Source: Candidatus Segatella albertsiae
Lineage (GTDB): Bacteria; Bacteroidota; Bacteroidia; Bacteroidales; Bacteroidaceae
Assembly (NCBI GenBank): GCA_002451555.1
Contig: DKCU01000062.1
Span: 3,840-19,183 of the forward strand
Direction of reading: 5' to 3'
Length of the DNA: 15,344 bases
This document shows, in pieces, positions 6,972 to 14,557 of this stretch; position 1 is the first letter of the stretch; the number at the start of each line of letters is the position of its first letter. The translations under genes and the position numbers were made by a program. A model generated the notes under the pieces. It was given only the letters and a program-made list of their open reading frames with translations, ran no database searches and was not told the origin of the DNA.

Positions 6972-9900
6972 TCACTTGAGTGGGTCGAAGTACCTAGGTT
7001 TCGAAGTAGTGCTATCTACACTTTTCGAAGTAAACTTACCTTCAGATCCCTTCGTTGACATCGTAGAATCTTTTCTTTCATTCGAGTTACCGCCTTGCTT
7101 GGTTTCTGGATTAGCTGGAACTATCTCCTTGTCGGTCCTGAAGCGGAAGATGTCTGAGAACTTCTGCAACTTTCTTTTCCACATGAAACCGACACCGTAC
7201 TCGCCTATCATACCCTCCAACCAGTCGTAGGTATTGTTGTTGTAGAACGCTCGGATGTATTGAGAAGCACCTTCGTTGAGGCGGTATTGCAGCTCCACAT
7301 TGTTGAAGAACGAGTCGTTGTTGCGAGCATTCTCCATCTCCGCCCCCGACGACACCTGTCCGCCGACGGTGAAACTCAAACGATTGTTGAAGAATCGCTT
7401 GGCAAACTTGAAGTTGTAGTCGGTATGCAAGGCACCCGATGCATTCATGGAGTTATCCACCGTCATACCGATGTCCAATCCCAAGGAGCGCATGGCGGAA
7501 CCCGCGATGTTGTTGATTTCGGAATTGAGGAAGCTGCTCAATGCGCTGTTCATGGAGAAGGCACTCGTGTTGCCGCCTGCCAAGTACATACCCGAAGCCA
7601 GCATGGTGACTGCGATTTTTCCTCGCTCCTCCACACTCATCGTGTTCAACTCGTCCTGCATCGTCATGTCGTTAGGTGCAGAGATGATAAACTGGATGCC
7701 TGGCTTATTCAAGGTCTGAGTCAACTTCACACCGCATACGAAATCCACCGAACGACCTGTACCCTCGCCCTCATTGACCGTCGATTTCATGTTCTCGGTC
7801 GCCGTGATGTTCAAGGTTGGGTCGAACGGATCGCCCGTAAACTCGATGTAACTTCCATCCTGGATAGTAAAGGTCTTCAAAGGAATGACTGGCAAAGAGT
7901 ATTTCATCTCGCCATTGCTCAAGGTATATTTACCTGTCAAGCGGATGTTATCCACAGGATTGTAGAGCAAGGTCAAGTCACCACCACCCATCAAGTCGAT
8001 GTAGTTGGTCTGGTCGGCATTGAGCGCACAGACGATACGTGCGGACTCGTCGATAGACATGTTCAACATCATATCGAAGCCCTCAATGGCTGGACGGACC
8101 ATCGGTTCTTCCTTGCCACTCTTGAGGTCGGTGAACTTCACCAACTCATCCAACTGGTTGTCGGTCGTCAGTTCCGACTCTCTCAAGACGTAGGTCATGT
8201 CCGTATTGCCGAGCACATCCAACTTACCACGCATCTGCAAGTTGGAGAGCGGTCCTTTCATCATACCGAAGAAATTGACGTATGCCTTTCCGAAAGCCTC
8301 CGAGCGCAAGTTTTCCTTCGCATCTATCAAGAGGAAGTTTTGCGCCCTCATCTTCAAGTCAAGCATCATGCGGTCGAGGTTGGAGAAGTCCAGGCTTCCC
8401 TGCAAGTTGAGCGGACTCTCGTTGTTGGCGTACATCATGAAATTCTCAAAGAGAAGTTTGCTGTTGACGATGCGCACTGGGTCATCGTCGAAACGCATGG
8501 ATATACCGTATGGCACACTGACCAGATAGGCGGAGTCGAGATACATTTCTCCTTCCACATGCGGTTTATCCAAGGAGCCTTGCACCGTCAGCTCGCCCTC
8601 GCCGTAGCCTTTCAGACCGATAATCTGGTCAGGGATGAAACCATTCACGAAGTGGAGCGGCAACTTGTCGAGTCCGACCTTCGCATCGAGATAGCCTGCG
8701 CCCTCGGAACGATAAGTACCTTTCACGGTGGCGACATCCTCGCCTTCATACGAGAGAATGCCATCCACGTAGTGGGAGCCATCGCTCTTTGGCATATAGA
8801 CAAACTCGGACCCGACGTCTCCCATCGGACACTTCTCATAAACCAAGTTGTCGATATTCAGATTAGACGAAACGGAAAGTTCTTCCTTGGTCTGAATCAC
8901 GTGAAAGTCGCCATCCATGATACCCGAGATGTCAGGCATATATGGGATGACACTCAACACTTTGTCGAGATTAAATTTGCTCAAACTAACGGTGATGTCC
9001 TGAAGTGCGTCCTCATTCTCATCATTGGAATAGACGCGCACACCCATGCCACCAGCCGCCGTCAAGAGCAAGTTGGCAGAAACACGTTGGTCATCACGCA
9101 ACATCAGATAGTTGTCCTTGTTGGCGGTAAACTTCTTATATCCCAAGATAGGGTGCGTATCTATCAAGGAGACCTTGATGCCGTCTTCCTGCATCAGCGC
9201 CGCCAAACCGACATCGACACCCAACTTGTCCTTGGCATCGAAAAGCTGGGCATGGATATTGGAACCTCTCTCCTGCAACTCACCATCCAGCAAGGCACGG
9301 AACGTGTATTGAGGATTGTTCTTGTTGTTTTGCACCCGAGCCACATACTTGATGGTGTCACCCTCGGTATGTATCAAGGCACGAATCGTATCTAACTGAA
9401 CGCCTTGCGCTACCAAGGAATCTACATTCACATAACCATTCAAGCCCACTATAGGCGATGCGTCCAAGTCCATCTCCACGGACTTGAACTGGTAACCACA
9501 ATACTCCAAGAATCGAGAGATAAAATTACTCTTGCCTGTCGCCAAGTAAATATGACCCATCGGGAAATTCTTGCGAAGACTGATTTGGTCAATCTTACGA
9601 TTCTTCATCTGGCTGAGCAGTTCCTTCTGCAAGCCATCAATACGATTCAAGAGATACTTGTAACCTCCATGGGCATTCATGTTGAGATGGAAATCGCCAC
9701 AATCCACGATGGCATGGGTCGTGTCACGACGAGTAAAGACATCCATCAAGACATCTACCGGACGATATACCTTATCGGCTGTGCGCAAGGTAATGTCGCC
9801 CACGGAAGCTTGCAGGTTATAATTGTCCTTCAAGTCGGTGCTGACATCCATGTATCCACAGAGCGATGCCTTCATCGGCGTTTTCATCAACTGCAATTGG

Positions 9901-11759
9901 TACAAGTCTGTCTGTCGGACATCCGCCTTTACGGTCGCTTGTATTTTGTGCGTATTGGTCAAGGCATCCAAGCTCAACAAACCTGTCAAGAAATGGTTCT
10001 TGCTGTCAATGTCCGCATGTACCCTGCCATTCGCCATGTGAGCCACGGCAAGCACATTACCCAACTTGTATTTCCCATAATGTACAGAATTGACCTGCGC
10101 CTTGGCGTTCAGTCGAGTGCTTGGAGACAAGAAATCCGTACCGACTCCAGAAGCCTGTACACTTCCCGTGAAAGAGTATAAATCCTGCTTAGGCAAGAAA
10201 TGTCTTACCTGGATATTACGAGCCTGAACCTTGGCTTGATAAGCCAATCGACTCATATCAAAATCGCCATTTCTCTTCTTCTTGACATCGGCGGAAGCTA
10301 TCAGATGCAACGCCCCCTGTCCCTCTCTCAGCTTGAGATTGGTACCATACTTGTTACCATCAGCCTTAATGTTTCCCTTAATGCCGATTCCATTAGGAAT
10401 TCTTATCTCTCTCATCAAAGAAGGATCCAACATACAGGTAACGAAGCCCAAGTTATAGGTACGAGCATCGAGGTTGACAGTCGCCTTCAATCTATCCACA
10501 TCCGTGACATTAGAGACATTTCCATCTGCTTTCAACTGAAAAGCGGTTGGTAGATTGAGCTGAATACCCGAAAAAGCAAGTTGCTGCAAGTTGCCTTTCA
10601 CCGACCCTTTCAAACTCAAAGGATAGTAAGGCCACCTGCGGCTCATCGGCTTCGGCAAAGCATCTGCCAAGAACAACATAAGGTCCGACTTGCCCAGACT
10701 TCCATCAAAAAGAGCCGTCAACTTACCTGGATTCTTGTCGGCAAAGGCATCCAAGTCCATATCCACCGTAGCCTTCAGGCGAGAAACCGGGGTTTGCAAA
10801 TATAAATCAGGCAAATTCAACCTCGCAGAATCCATGACAAAACGACCATTCAATTGATCGACCTTCAAGCCACACTTCTCACGCAAACGTGCCTCACGAA
10901 TCTTGACATCTATCTTGGAATCACAAAAATAAAAGGAATCAGCCTTCAATGACATATCGGACAAAGCCAAATGATTGAAGTCCAAGCCATCCACAGGACG
11001 CTCAAAGTTATTGTCATAATGAACTCCACCTCCCATCCAATCCAACTTGCCGACTTGATAAAGTCCCTTGTAAAGGTCTAGATAGGCAGATTGCGCCAAG
11101 GCATCCGCCATAAAAGCATTCACCTGAAGTGTATCTCCAGGCATGTGTAGGGTAAAATCAGTGTTTTTTAGTTTCAGCTTCTGTATATGAATCTTCCAAA
11201 AGTTTTCGCTAGGTGTCGTATCGGGTGGCACGGTGTCGCTCAATTCCACCGACAATCGGGCATCTGCTATCAAGGCGTTGTTCACATTGACATACTCCTT
11301 GCCCAAGTCTATGCCATGCGCCTTGAGCGTCAGTTTACCGACATCGCCCTTGATACGAGCCTCGTGAATGAAATTGGTGGTGTTCACCTTCAATTTCGTA
11401 AAGTCAAGTTGGTCAATCATCACTTGACTCTTGAAAAGCGGCATCAATTGCACATCGACCACCGTCTTCTGGATGTCGGCAACCGTATCTTTCCTATGGC
11501 GCAAAGATAAGTCACGACTATCTTTCAAGGAATCAACAGGTTGCAACACCTTGACACCTTCTACTCCTAATTTCAGAGGGAAAACGAGTTCGACATGTTG
11601 TACAGAAATGTCCAAGCCTGTAGATTCAGAAGCATATGAGGCAACTTGCTTTACCGCCCAATTTTGAACAGGAGGAAGGTAAAGCATGACTGCTAACAAT
11701 AAAATGAGGAGCATCGGAGAGAAAAGGATGACACTCCCCCATTTCACATACTTCTTCAT
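6972..11759 (-). CDS. tamB: TamB: AsmA-like inner-membrane-anchored bridge protein
   Basis: This 1595-residue protein begins with MKKYVKWGS and a single membrane helix at about residues 8-28, then a short AsmA-like opening (VQNWAVKQVASYASESTGLDISVQHVEL). A very long beta-repeat region follows, with recurring amphipathic strands of the kind that form a hydrophobic groove. A conserved TamB/DUF490 C-terminal domain covers the last ~400 residues. The chain spans the periplasm and meets the Omp85 partner TamL, encoded 40 nt downstream. E. coli TamB is 1259 residues, so this one is longer. I chose 11759 as start because the in-frame ATG at 11843 would overlap the end of the pseudouridine synthase gene and put 28 non-membrane residues before the helix. 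The extreme C-terminus (about 50 residues rich in Ser, Thr, Lys and Asn) looks disordered and lies beyond the TamB domain. Family-level role: phospholipid transport and outer membrane protein assembly. Confidence 0.9.
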   Translation of the reverse strand: MKKYVKWGSVILFSPMLLILLLAVMLYLPPVQNWAVKQVASYASESTGLDISVQHVELVFPLKLGVEGVKVLQPVDSLKDSRDLSLRHRKDTVADIQKTVVDVQLMPLFKSQVMIDQLDFTKLKVNTTNFIHEARIKGDVGKLTLKAHGIDLGKEYVNVNNALIADARLSVELSDTVPPDTTPSENFWKIHIQKLKLKNTDFTLHMPGDTLQVNAFMADALAQSAYLDLYKGLYQVGKLDWMGGGVHYDNNFERPVDGLDFNHLALSDMSLKADSFYFCDSKIDVKIREARLREKCGLKVDQLNGRFVMDSARLNLPDLYLQTPVSRLKATVDMDLDAFADKNPGKLTALFDGSLGKSDLMLFLADALPKPMSRRWPYYPLSLKGSVKGNLQQLAFSGIQLNLPTAFQLKADGNVSNVTDVDRLKATVNLDARTYNLGFVTCMLDPSLMREIRIPNGIGIKGNIKADGNKYGTNLKLREGQGALHLIASADVKKKRNGDFDMSRLAYQAKVQARNIQVRHFLPKQDLYSFTGSVQASGVGTDFLSPSTRLNAKAQVNSVHYGKYKLGNVLAVAHMANGRVHADIDSKNHFLTGLLSLDALTNTHKIQATVKADVRQTDLYQLQLMKTPMKASLCGYMDVSTDLKDNYNLQASVGDITLRTADKVYRPVDVLMDVFTRRDTTHAIVDCGDFHLNMNAHGGYKYLLNRIDGLQKELLSQMKNRKIDQISLRKNFPMGHIYLATGKSNFISRFLEYCGYQFKSVEMDLDASPIVGLNGYVNVDSLVAQGVQLDTIRALIHTEGDTIKYVARVQNNKNNPQYTFRALLDGELQERGSNIHAQLFDAKDKLGVDVGLAALMQEDGIKVSLIDTHPILGYKKFTANKDNYLMLRDDQRVSANLLLTAAGGMGVRVYSNDENEDALQDITVSLSKFNLDKVLSVIPYMPDISGIMDGDFHVIQTKEELSVSSNLNIDNLVYEKCPMGDVGSEFVYMPKSDGSHYVDGILSYEGEDVATVKGTYRSEGAGYLDAKVGLDKLPLHFVNGFIPDQIIGLKGYGEGELTVQGSLDKPHVEGEMYLDSAYLVSVPYGISMRFDDDPVRIVNSKLLFENFMMYANNESPLNLQGSLDFSNLDRMMLDLKMRAQNFLLIDAKENLRSEAFGKAYVNFFGMMKGPLSNLQMRGKLDVLGNTDMTYVLRESELTTDNQLDELVKFTDLKSGKEEPMVRPAIEGFDMMLNMSIDESARIVCALNADQTNYIDLMGGGDLTLLYNPVDNIRLTGKYTLSNGEMKYSLPVIPLKTFTIQDGSYIEFTGDPFDPTLNITATENMKSTVNEGEGTGRSVDFVCGVKLTQTLNKPGIQFIISAPNDMTMQDELNTMSVEERGKIAVTMLASGMYLAGGNTSAFSMNSALSSFLNSEINNIAGSAMRSLGLDIGMTVDNSMNASGALHTDYNFKFAKRFFNNRLSFTVGGQVSSGAEMENARNNDSFFNNVELQYRLNEGASQYIRAFYNNNTYDWLEGMIGEYGVGFMWKRKLQKFSDIFRFRTDKEIVPANPETKQGGNSNERKDSTMSTKGSEGKFTSKSVDSTTSKPRYFDPLK

Positions 11760-11787
11760 ATAGGCACAAAAGGTTAAAGGGTTTGAT

Positions 11788-12459
11788 TTATTCTGGAGCG
11801 ATCGCTCTCCATAGATTATCATCAGGAAGCGGTGCCTCCACAACTATCTTTTCTTTTGAAACAGGATGAATGAATTCCACACGATGAGAAAGCAAGCAAA
11901 TGCTTCCGTGGGCATTGCTTCTCGCCGAGCCATATTTCAAGTCACCCTTGATAGGACATCCCATCTTAGCCAACTGACATCTTATCTGATGATGACGTCC
12001 GGTCATCAAGTTTACTTCCAAAAGAGTGTAATGATCGGTGTGACCTATCATCTTATATTTCAAGATGGCTTTTTTGGAATTTTTGACCTCATGGTCATAA
12101 GCATAACTCTTGTTCTGCTTCTCATTCCTCACAATCCAATGCGTCAAGGTCGCCTCTGGCATCTGTGGCATATTCTTCGTAATTGCCCAATAAGTCTTAT
12201 GCACCTCGCCGTCACGGAACATATTGTTCAGTCGGGTCAATGCCTTTGAAGTCTTGGCAAAGACGACAAGTCCTGATACAGGTCGATCAAGGCGATGCAC
12301 CACGCCCAAGAAAACATTACCAGGCTTATGGTACTTCTCCTTGATATATTGCTTCACCGTTTCCGAGAGCGGTTCGTCGCCAGTCTTGTCACCTTGTACA
12401 ATCTCGCCACTGCTCTTGGAAACGATGATAATATGGTTGTCTTCGTAAACTACTTGCAT
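11788..12459 (-). CDS. RluA-family RNA pseudouridine synthase
   Basis: This 223-residue cytoplasmic enzyme should isomerise specific uridines in rRNA or tRNA to pseudouridine. The hallmark motif HRLDRPVSG lies at residues 55-63, with Asp58 as the catalytic aspartate. The N-terminus (VVYEDNHIIIVSKSSGEIVQ) and the ..MTGRHHQIRCQLAKMGCPIKGDLKYG segment are also typical of the RluA/RluC/RluD/TruC group. There is no N-terminal S4 domain, so it is the short form, nearer in layout to RluA or TruC than to RluC/RluD. The target uridine cannot be read from the sequence. It starts 29 nt after fabG and ends 28 nt before tamB, so it looks like an internal member of the tetR-to-tamL operon. Confidence 0.9.
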   Translation of the reverse strand: MQVVYEDNHIIIVSKSSGEIVQGDKTGDEPLSETVKQYIKEKYHKPGNVFLGVVHRLDRPVSGLVVFAKTSKALTRLNNMFRDGEVHKTYWAITKNMPQMPEATLTHWIVRNEKQNKSYAYDHEVKNSKKAILKYKMIGHTDHYTLLEVNLMTGRHHQIRCQLAKMGCPIKGDLKYGSARSNAHGSICLLSHRVEFIHPVSKEKIVVEAPLPDDNLWRAIAPE

Positions 12460-12488
12460 AGTTAATGGTTAGAAAACAATAAGATTCA

Positions 12489-13247
12489 TTACATATTCAT
12501 ACCGCCATCAATCTGAATAACCTGGCCACTTACGTAGCTAGACATATCAGAAGCGAGGAAGAGACAAACGTTGGCAATATCCTCAACCTGTCCACCACGG
12601 CGCAAAGGAATCTTCTTCATCCAGTCCTTGCGGATTTCCTCAGGCAACTGTGCTGTCATAGCCGTCTCGATGAAACCAGGAGCTACAGCGTTAGCACGTA
12701 CACCCTTAGGACCCAGCTCCTGAGCGATAGACTTAGCGAGGGCAATCATACCTGCCTTAGAAGCAGCATAGTTGCACTGACCAGCGTTACCATGAACACC
12801 TACAACAGAAGCCATGTTGATGATAGAACCACCACGCTGACGAAGCATGATAGGAGAGCAAGCATGGATGAAGTTGAAAGCAGACTTCAAGTTCACGTTC
12901 AAAACTGCATCCCACTGAGCCTCGCTCATACGAAGCATCAAACCATCCTTGGTGATACCAGCATTGTTGACAAGAATGTCGATTGTACCGAAGTCTGCCT
13001 GAATCTGCTTCACAGTCTTCTGAGTCTCCTCAAAGTCAGCTGCATTGCCAGCGTATGCTCGACATGTAACACCAAGAGCCTCGATTTCCTTGCGGGTAGC
13101 TTCCAAACCAGCAGCCATATCGTCGTTAAGAACGAGGTCTGTGAATGCGATGTTTGCGCCCTCAGAGGCGAACTTCATTGCGACAGCCTTACCGATGCCG
13201 CGTGCTGCACCTGTTACAAGGGCAGTCTTACCTGTTAATAATCCCAT
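12489..13247 (-). CDS. fabG: 3-oxoacyl-ACP reductase FabG (short-chain dehydrogenase/reductase)
   Basis: This 252-residue cytoplasmic enzyme performs the first reduction of each fatty acid elongation cycle, converting 3-oxoacyl-ACP to 3-hydroxyacyl-ACP. The Rossmann cofactor motif TGAARGIG is at residues 12-19 and NNAG at 94-97. The catalytic tetrad Asn119, Ser147, Tyr160, Lys164 (YAASK) is complete. The chain ends in a FabG-like SSYVSGQVIQIDGGMNM. At the end of the second beta strand stands Asp37 (AFTDL), a position where an acidic residue usually favours NADH over NADPH. It lies 31 nt after the TetR-family gene and 29 nt before the pseudouridine synthase gene. A generic SDR of another pathway is possible, but the C-terminus and operon context favour FabG. 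Confidence 0.9.
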   Translation of the reverse strand: MGLLTGKTALVTGAARGIGKAVAMKFASEGANIAFTDLVLNDDMAAGLEATRKEIEALGVTCRAYAGNAADFEETQKTVKQIQADFGTIDILVNNAGITKDGLMLRMSEAQWDAVLNVNLKSAFNFIHACSPIMLRQRGGSIINMASVVGVHGNAGQCNYAASKAGMIALAKSIAQELGPKGVRANAVAPGFIETAMTAQLPEEIRKDWMKKIPLRRGGQVEDIANVCLFLASDMSSYVSGQVIQIDGGMNM

Positions 13248-13278
13248 TTTCTTTTATTATTTTAATTGAATATTATTT

Positions 13279-13875
13279 TTACAACTTCATACCAGACTTT
13301 CCCAAGGCTCCATATACGACCTTAGCAACCAAAGGTTTGCTGGACTCTACATTCAAGCCATGTCCAAGACGACCATAAATAAATGGAACCTCCAAGCCTT
13401 TGATGCAATAATGAGTAATATCGGCAACCAAATCTACATTGTCGATATCAAACTCCCCATCGGCCTTGCCTTCAGAATAAACACGACGAAGCAATTCTAT
13501 TTCATCCTCATCGAAATTCTTCCTTGCCTTCTCAACCATCCAAATGTTACGAAAGAACTCAGCCCTCAAGTTGCCATTCCTTACAACCGTTTCTTTGATC
13601 ATGCTCAAATGTGTATAAATCAATTCGATGATTTTATCTTGAGGGCGAATCTTACTGGCAGCCACCTCATCCAACTTGTCTGAGAGACGTTCCAGCTCAG
13701 ACTCTATCACAGCGTAATAGACATCTTCCTTCCGGCTGAAATAAGTATAAAGAGTGCGACGACCCTTGCCAGACGCTACAGCGATGTCATTCATCGTCGT
13801 ATTAGCGATTCCATTCTTAGCAAAGAGCTGTCGAGCGACATCTACTAACTTTTGTCTTGTTTTGGATATTGACAT
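13279..13875 (-). CDS. TetR/AcrR-family transcriptional regulator
   Basis: This 198-residue protein has the family's N-terminal DNA-binding domain. The first helix is RQKLVDVARQLFAKNGIANTTM. The helix-turn-helix DIAVASGKGRRTLYTYFSRKEDVYYAVIE covers about residues 30-58. A helical ligand-binding and dimerisation domain of about 140 residues follows. It heads a run of genes with short gaps (fabG starts 31 nt downstream), so it probably controls its own operon, including fatty acid synthesis and TamB/TamL. The ligand is unknown. Acyl-ACP, acyl-CoA or free fatty acids are reasonable guesses from the neighbours only. Two inverted repeats overlapping its predicted promoter are candidate operators. 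Confidence 0.88.
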   Translation of the reverse strand: MSISKTRQKLVDVARQLFAKNGIANTTMNDIAVASGKGRRTLYTYFSRKEDVYYAVIESELERLSDKLDEVAASKIRPQDKIIELIYTHLSMIKETVVRNGNLRAEFFRNIWMVEKARKNFDEDEIELLRRVYSEGKADGEFDIDNVDLVADITHYCIKGLEVPFIYGRLGHGLNVESSKPLVAKVVYGALGKSGMKL

Positions 13876-13902
13876 AGTGTATAACCTCCGTCATTAAATT
13901 GG

Positions 13903-13941
13903 TTGCACAATAAATAATCTGTGTGCAAAAGTAGTACTTTT
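13903..13941. promoter_or_regulatory. Overlapping inverted repeats, candidate TetR operator
   Basis: Two perfect dyads overlap the -7 box and predicted start point. The first is AAAAGTA-G-TACTTTT at 13927-13941 (7-bp arms, 1-nt centre). The second is TTGCACA-N12-TGTGCAA, with arms at 13903-13909 and 13922-13928. TetR-family repressors normally bind such palindromes at their own promoters, and either placement would block RNA polymerase. Part of the first dyad is made of the promoter box itself, so chance symmetry remains possible. Confidence 0.45.
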
Positions 13942-13957
13942 ATTCAATATAGGCAAA
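13926..13957 (-). promoter_or_regulatory. Putative promoter of the tetR-fabG-rluA-tamB-tamL operon
   Basis: On the minus strand TACTTTTG (13926-13933) matches the -7 consensus, and TTTG (13954-13957) lies 20 nt upstream as the -33 box. Transcription should start near 13919, giving a leader of about 44 nt before the TetR ATG at 13875. No other match this good lies between here and the start of tamL, although promoters inside genes were not searched exhaustively. Confidence 0.7.
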
Positions 13958-14065
13958 TATTAAGTGTTAAATTATTGAATATGAACGAAAAGATGCATAG
14001 AAAGAGAAAAAGAAAAAGCTAGGAATTACAAATAGAGAGATAGAAGAAAAAGGAAAGAAAGGAAA

Positions 14066-14182
14066 GGAAATATACAAAATAAAAGGAAATTTTACAAAAT
14101 AAAAAAGATTATACGAAACAAAGGAGATTATACGAAACAAAGGAGATTATACAAAACAAAGGAGATTATACGAAACAAAAAA
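14066..14182. repeat. 19-20 bp tandem repeat in a polypurine spacer
   Basis: About six head-to-tail units follow the pattern GATTATACGAAACAAAGGA. The four best copies begin at 14107, 14126, 14145 and 14164, exactly 19 bp apart and nearly identical (one G-to-A change in the third). Two degenerate A-rich units precede them from about 14066 (anchor C at 14075 and 14095, a 20-bp step). The wider spacer 13980-14190 is almost free of C and T on the + strand. There is no gene in it. It separates the tRNA terminator from the TetR promoter. Confidence 0.85.
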
Positions 14183-14210
14183 AAAGGAAATGACTATTAA
14201 TCATTTCCTT
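14177..14210 (-). terminator. Intrinsic terminator of the initiator tRNA
   Basis: A perfect 10-bp stem (AAGGAAATGA at 14184-14193 against TCATTTCCTT at 14201-14210) closes a 7-nt loop. On the minus strand it is followed at once by nine T. It begins only 5 nt after the tRNA 3' end, so it should terminate the tRNA transcript and isolate it from the TetR promoter. Confidence 0.85.
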
Positions 14211-14215
14211 CATTG

Positions 14216-14288
14216 TTGCGGCGGCAGGACTCGAACGTGCGACCTCCAGGTTATGAGCCTGGCGAGCTACCAACTGCTCCACACCGCG
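14216..14288 (-). tRNA. Initiator tRNA-Met (anticodon CAU)
   Basis: The minus strand folds into a complete 73-nt cloverleaf: acceptor CGCGGTG/CGCCGCA, D stem GAGC/GCTC, anticodon stem CCAGG/CCTGG with loop CTCATAA, and T loop TTCGAGT. The anticodon CAT is at 14255-14253. Two initiator hallmarks are present: the unpaired C1 x A72 at the end of the acceptor stem, and the A11-U24 pair in the D stem. Elongator Met and Ile(CAU) tRNAs do not have the C1 x A72 mismatch. The 3' CCA is not encoded (CAA follows the discriminator A73), so it must be added enzymatically. Two positions are unusual: A29-U41 replaces one of the three G-C pairs typical of initiators, and C52 faces C62 in the T stem. Confidence 0.93.
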
Positions 14289-14320
14289 ATATTAACTAAC
14301 TCATTTCTGAATTGCGAGTG

Positions 14321-14352
14321 CAAAGGTACTACTATTTTTCGTAACCACCAAA
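14321..14352 (-). promoter_or_regulatory. Putative promoter of the initiator tRNA
   Basis: On the minus strand TACCTTTG (14321-14328) is a perfect -7 box, and TTTG (14349-14352) lies 20 nt upstream as -33. The start point should fall near 14314, about 25 nt before the mature tRNA 5' end. The tRNA is flanked by its own promoter and terminator, so it is a single-gene unit. The remainder of this spacer, 14353-14499, is A-rich on the + strand and shows no gene. Confidence 0.75.
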
Positions 14353-14499
14353 TATTTTCGACAAAAAGTAATACCTTTAACAGTATTTTAACTAAAAGAG
14401 GTCATTTTGCAGTGAATAAGTAAACATTTACCACAAAATAATGCACAAAAAGAGGAAATATAAGAATATCAATAAATAAAGAAAGAAAAAAAACAAATA

Positions 14500-14543
14500 A
14501 AAAAATAAAAAGAATCCAGTCTATTCCGAAGAATAAACTGGAT
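14500..14543 (-). terminator. Intrinsic terminator of the lytic transglycosylase gene, UUCG tetraloop
   Basis: A 13-bp stem (14531-14543 with 14514-14526, one T-G wobble) is closed by the loop TTCG between C and G, the extra-stable C(UUCG)G tetraloop. On the minus strand it is followed by a T-rich tract (TCTTTTTATTTTTTT). The hairpin starts 14 nt after the stop codon at 14558. Confidence 0.9.
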
Positions 14544-14557
14544 CATATCAAAATCAA

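Noticed and set aside
7260..9395. Plus-strand open frame of 711 codons opposite tamB
   Set aside because: It lies wholly antisense to a well-supported TamB reading frame, has no recognisable domain, and is rich in His and Val as expected from the complement of a coding strand.
11760..11843. Upstream start for TamB adding 28 residues
   Set aside because: It would overlap the pseudouridine synthase coding region and place a non-signal stretch before the membrane helix that begins right after MKKYVKWGS.
14066..14182. Possible CRISPR array
   Set aside because: The units are directly adjacent, with no unique spacers, and no cas genes are present. It is a simple tandem repeat.
14190..14423. Plus-strand open frame of 77 codons containing RTRTCDLQVMSLASYQLLHT
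   Set aside because: It is the antisense of the tRNA gene. This peptide is a well-known false gene product arising from tRNA antisense reading.
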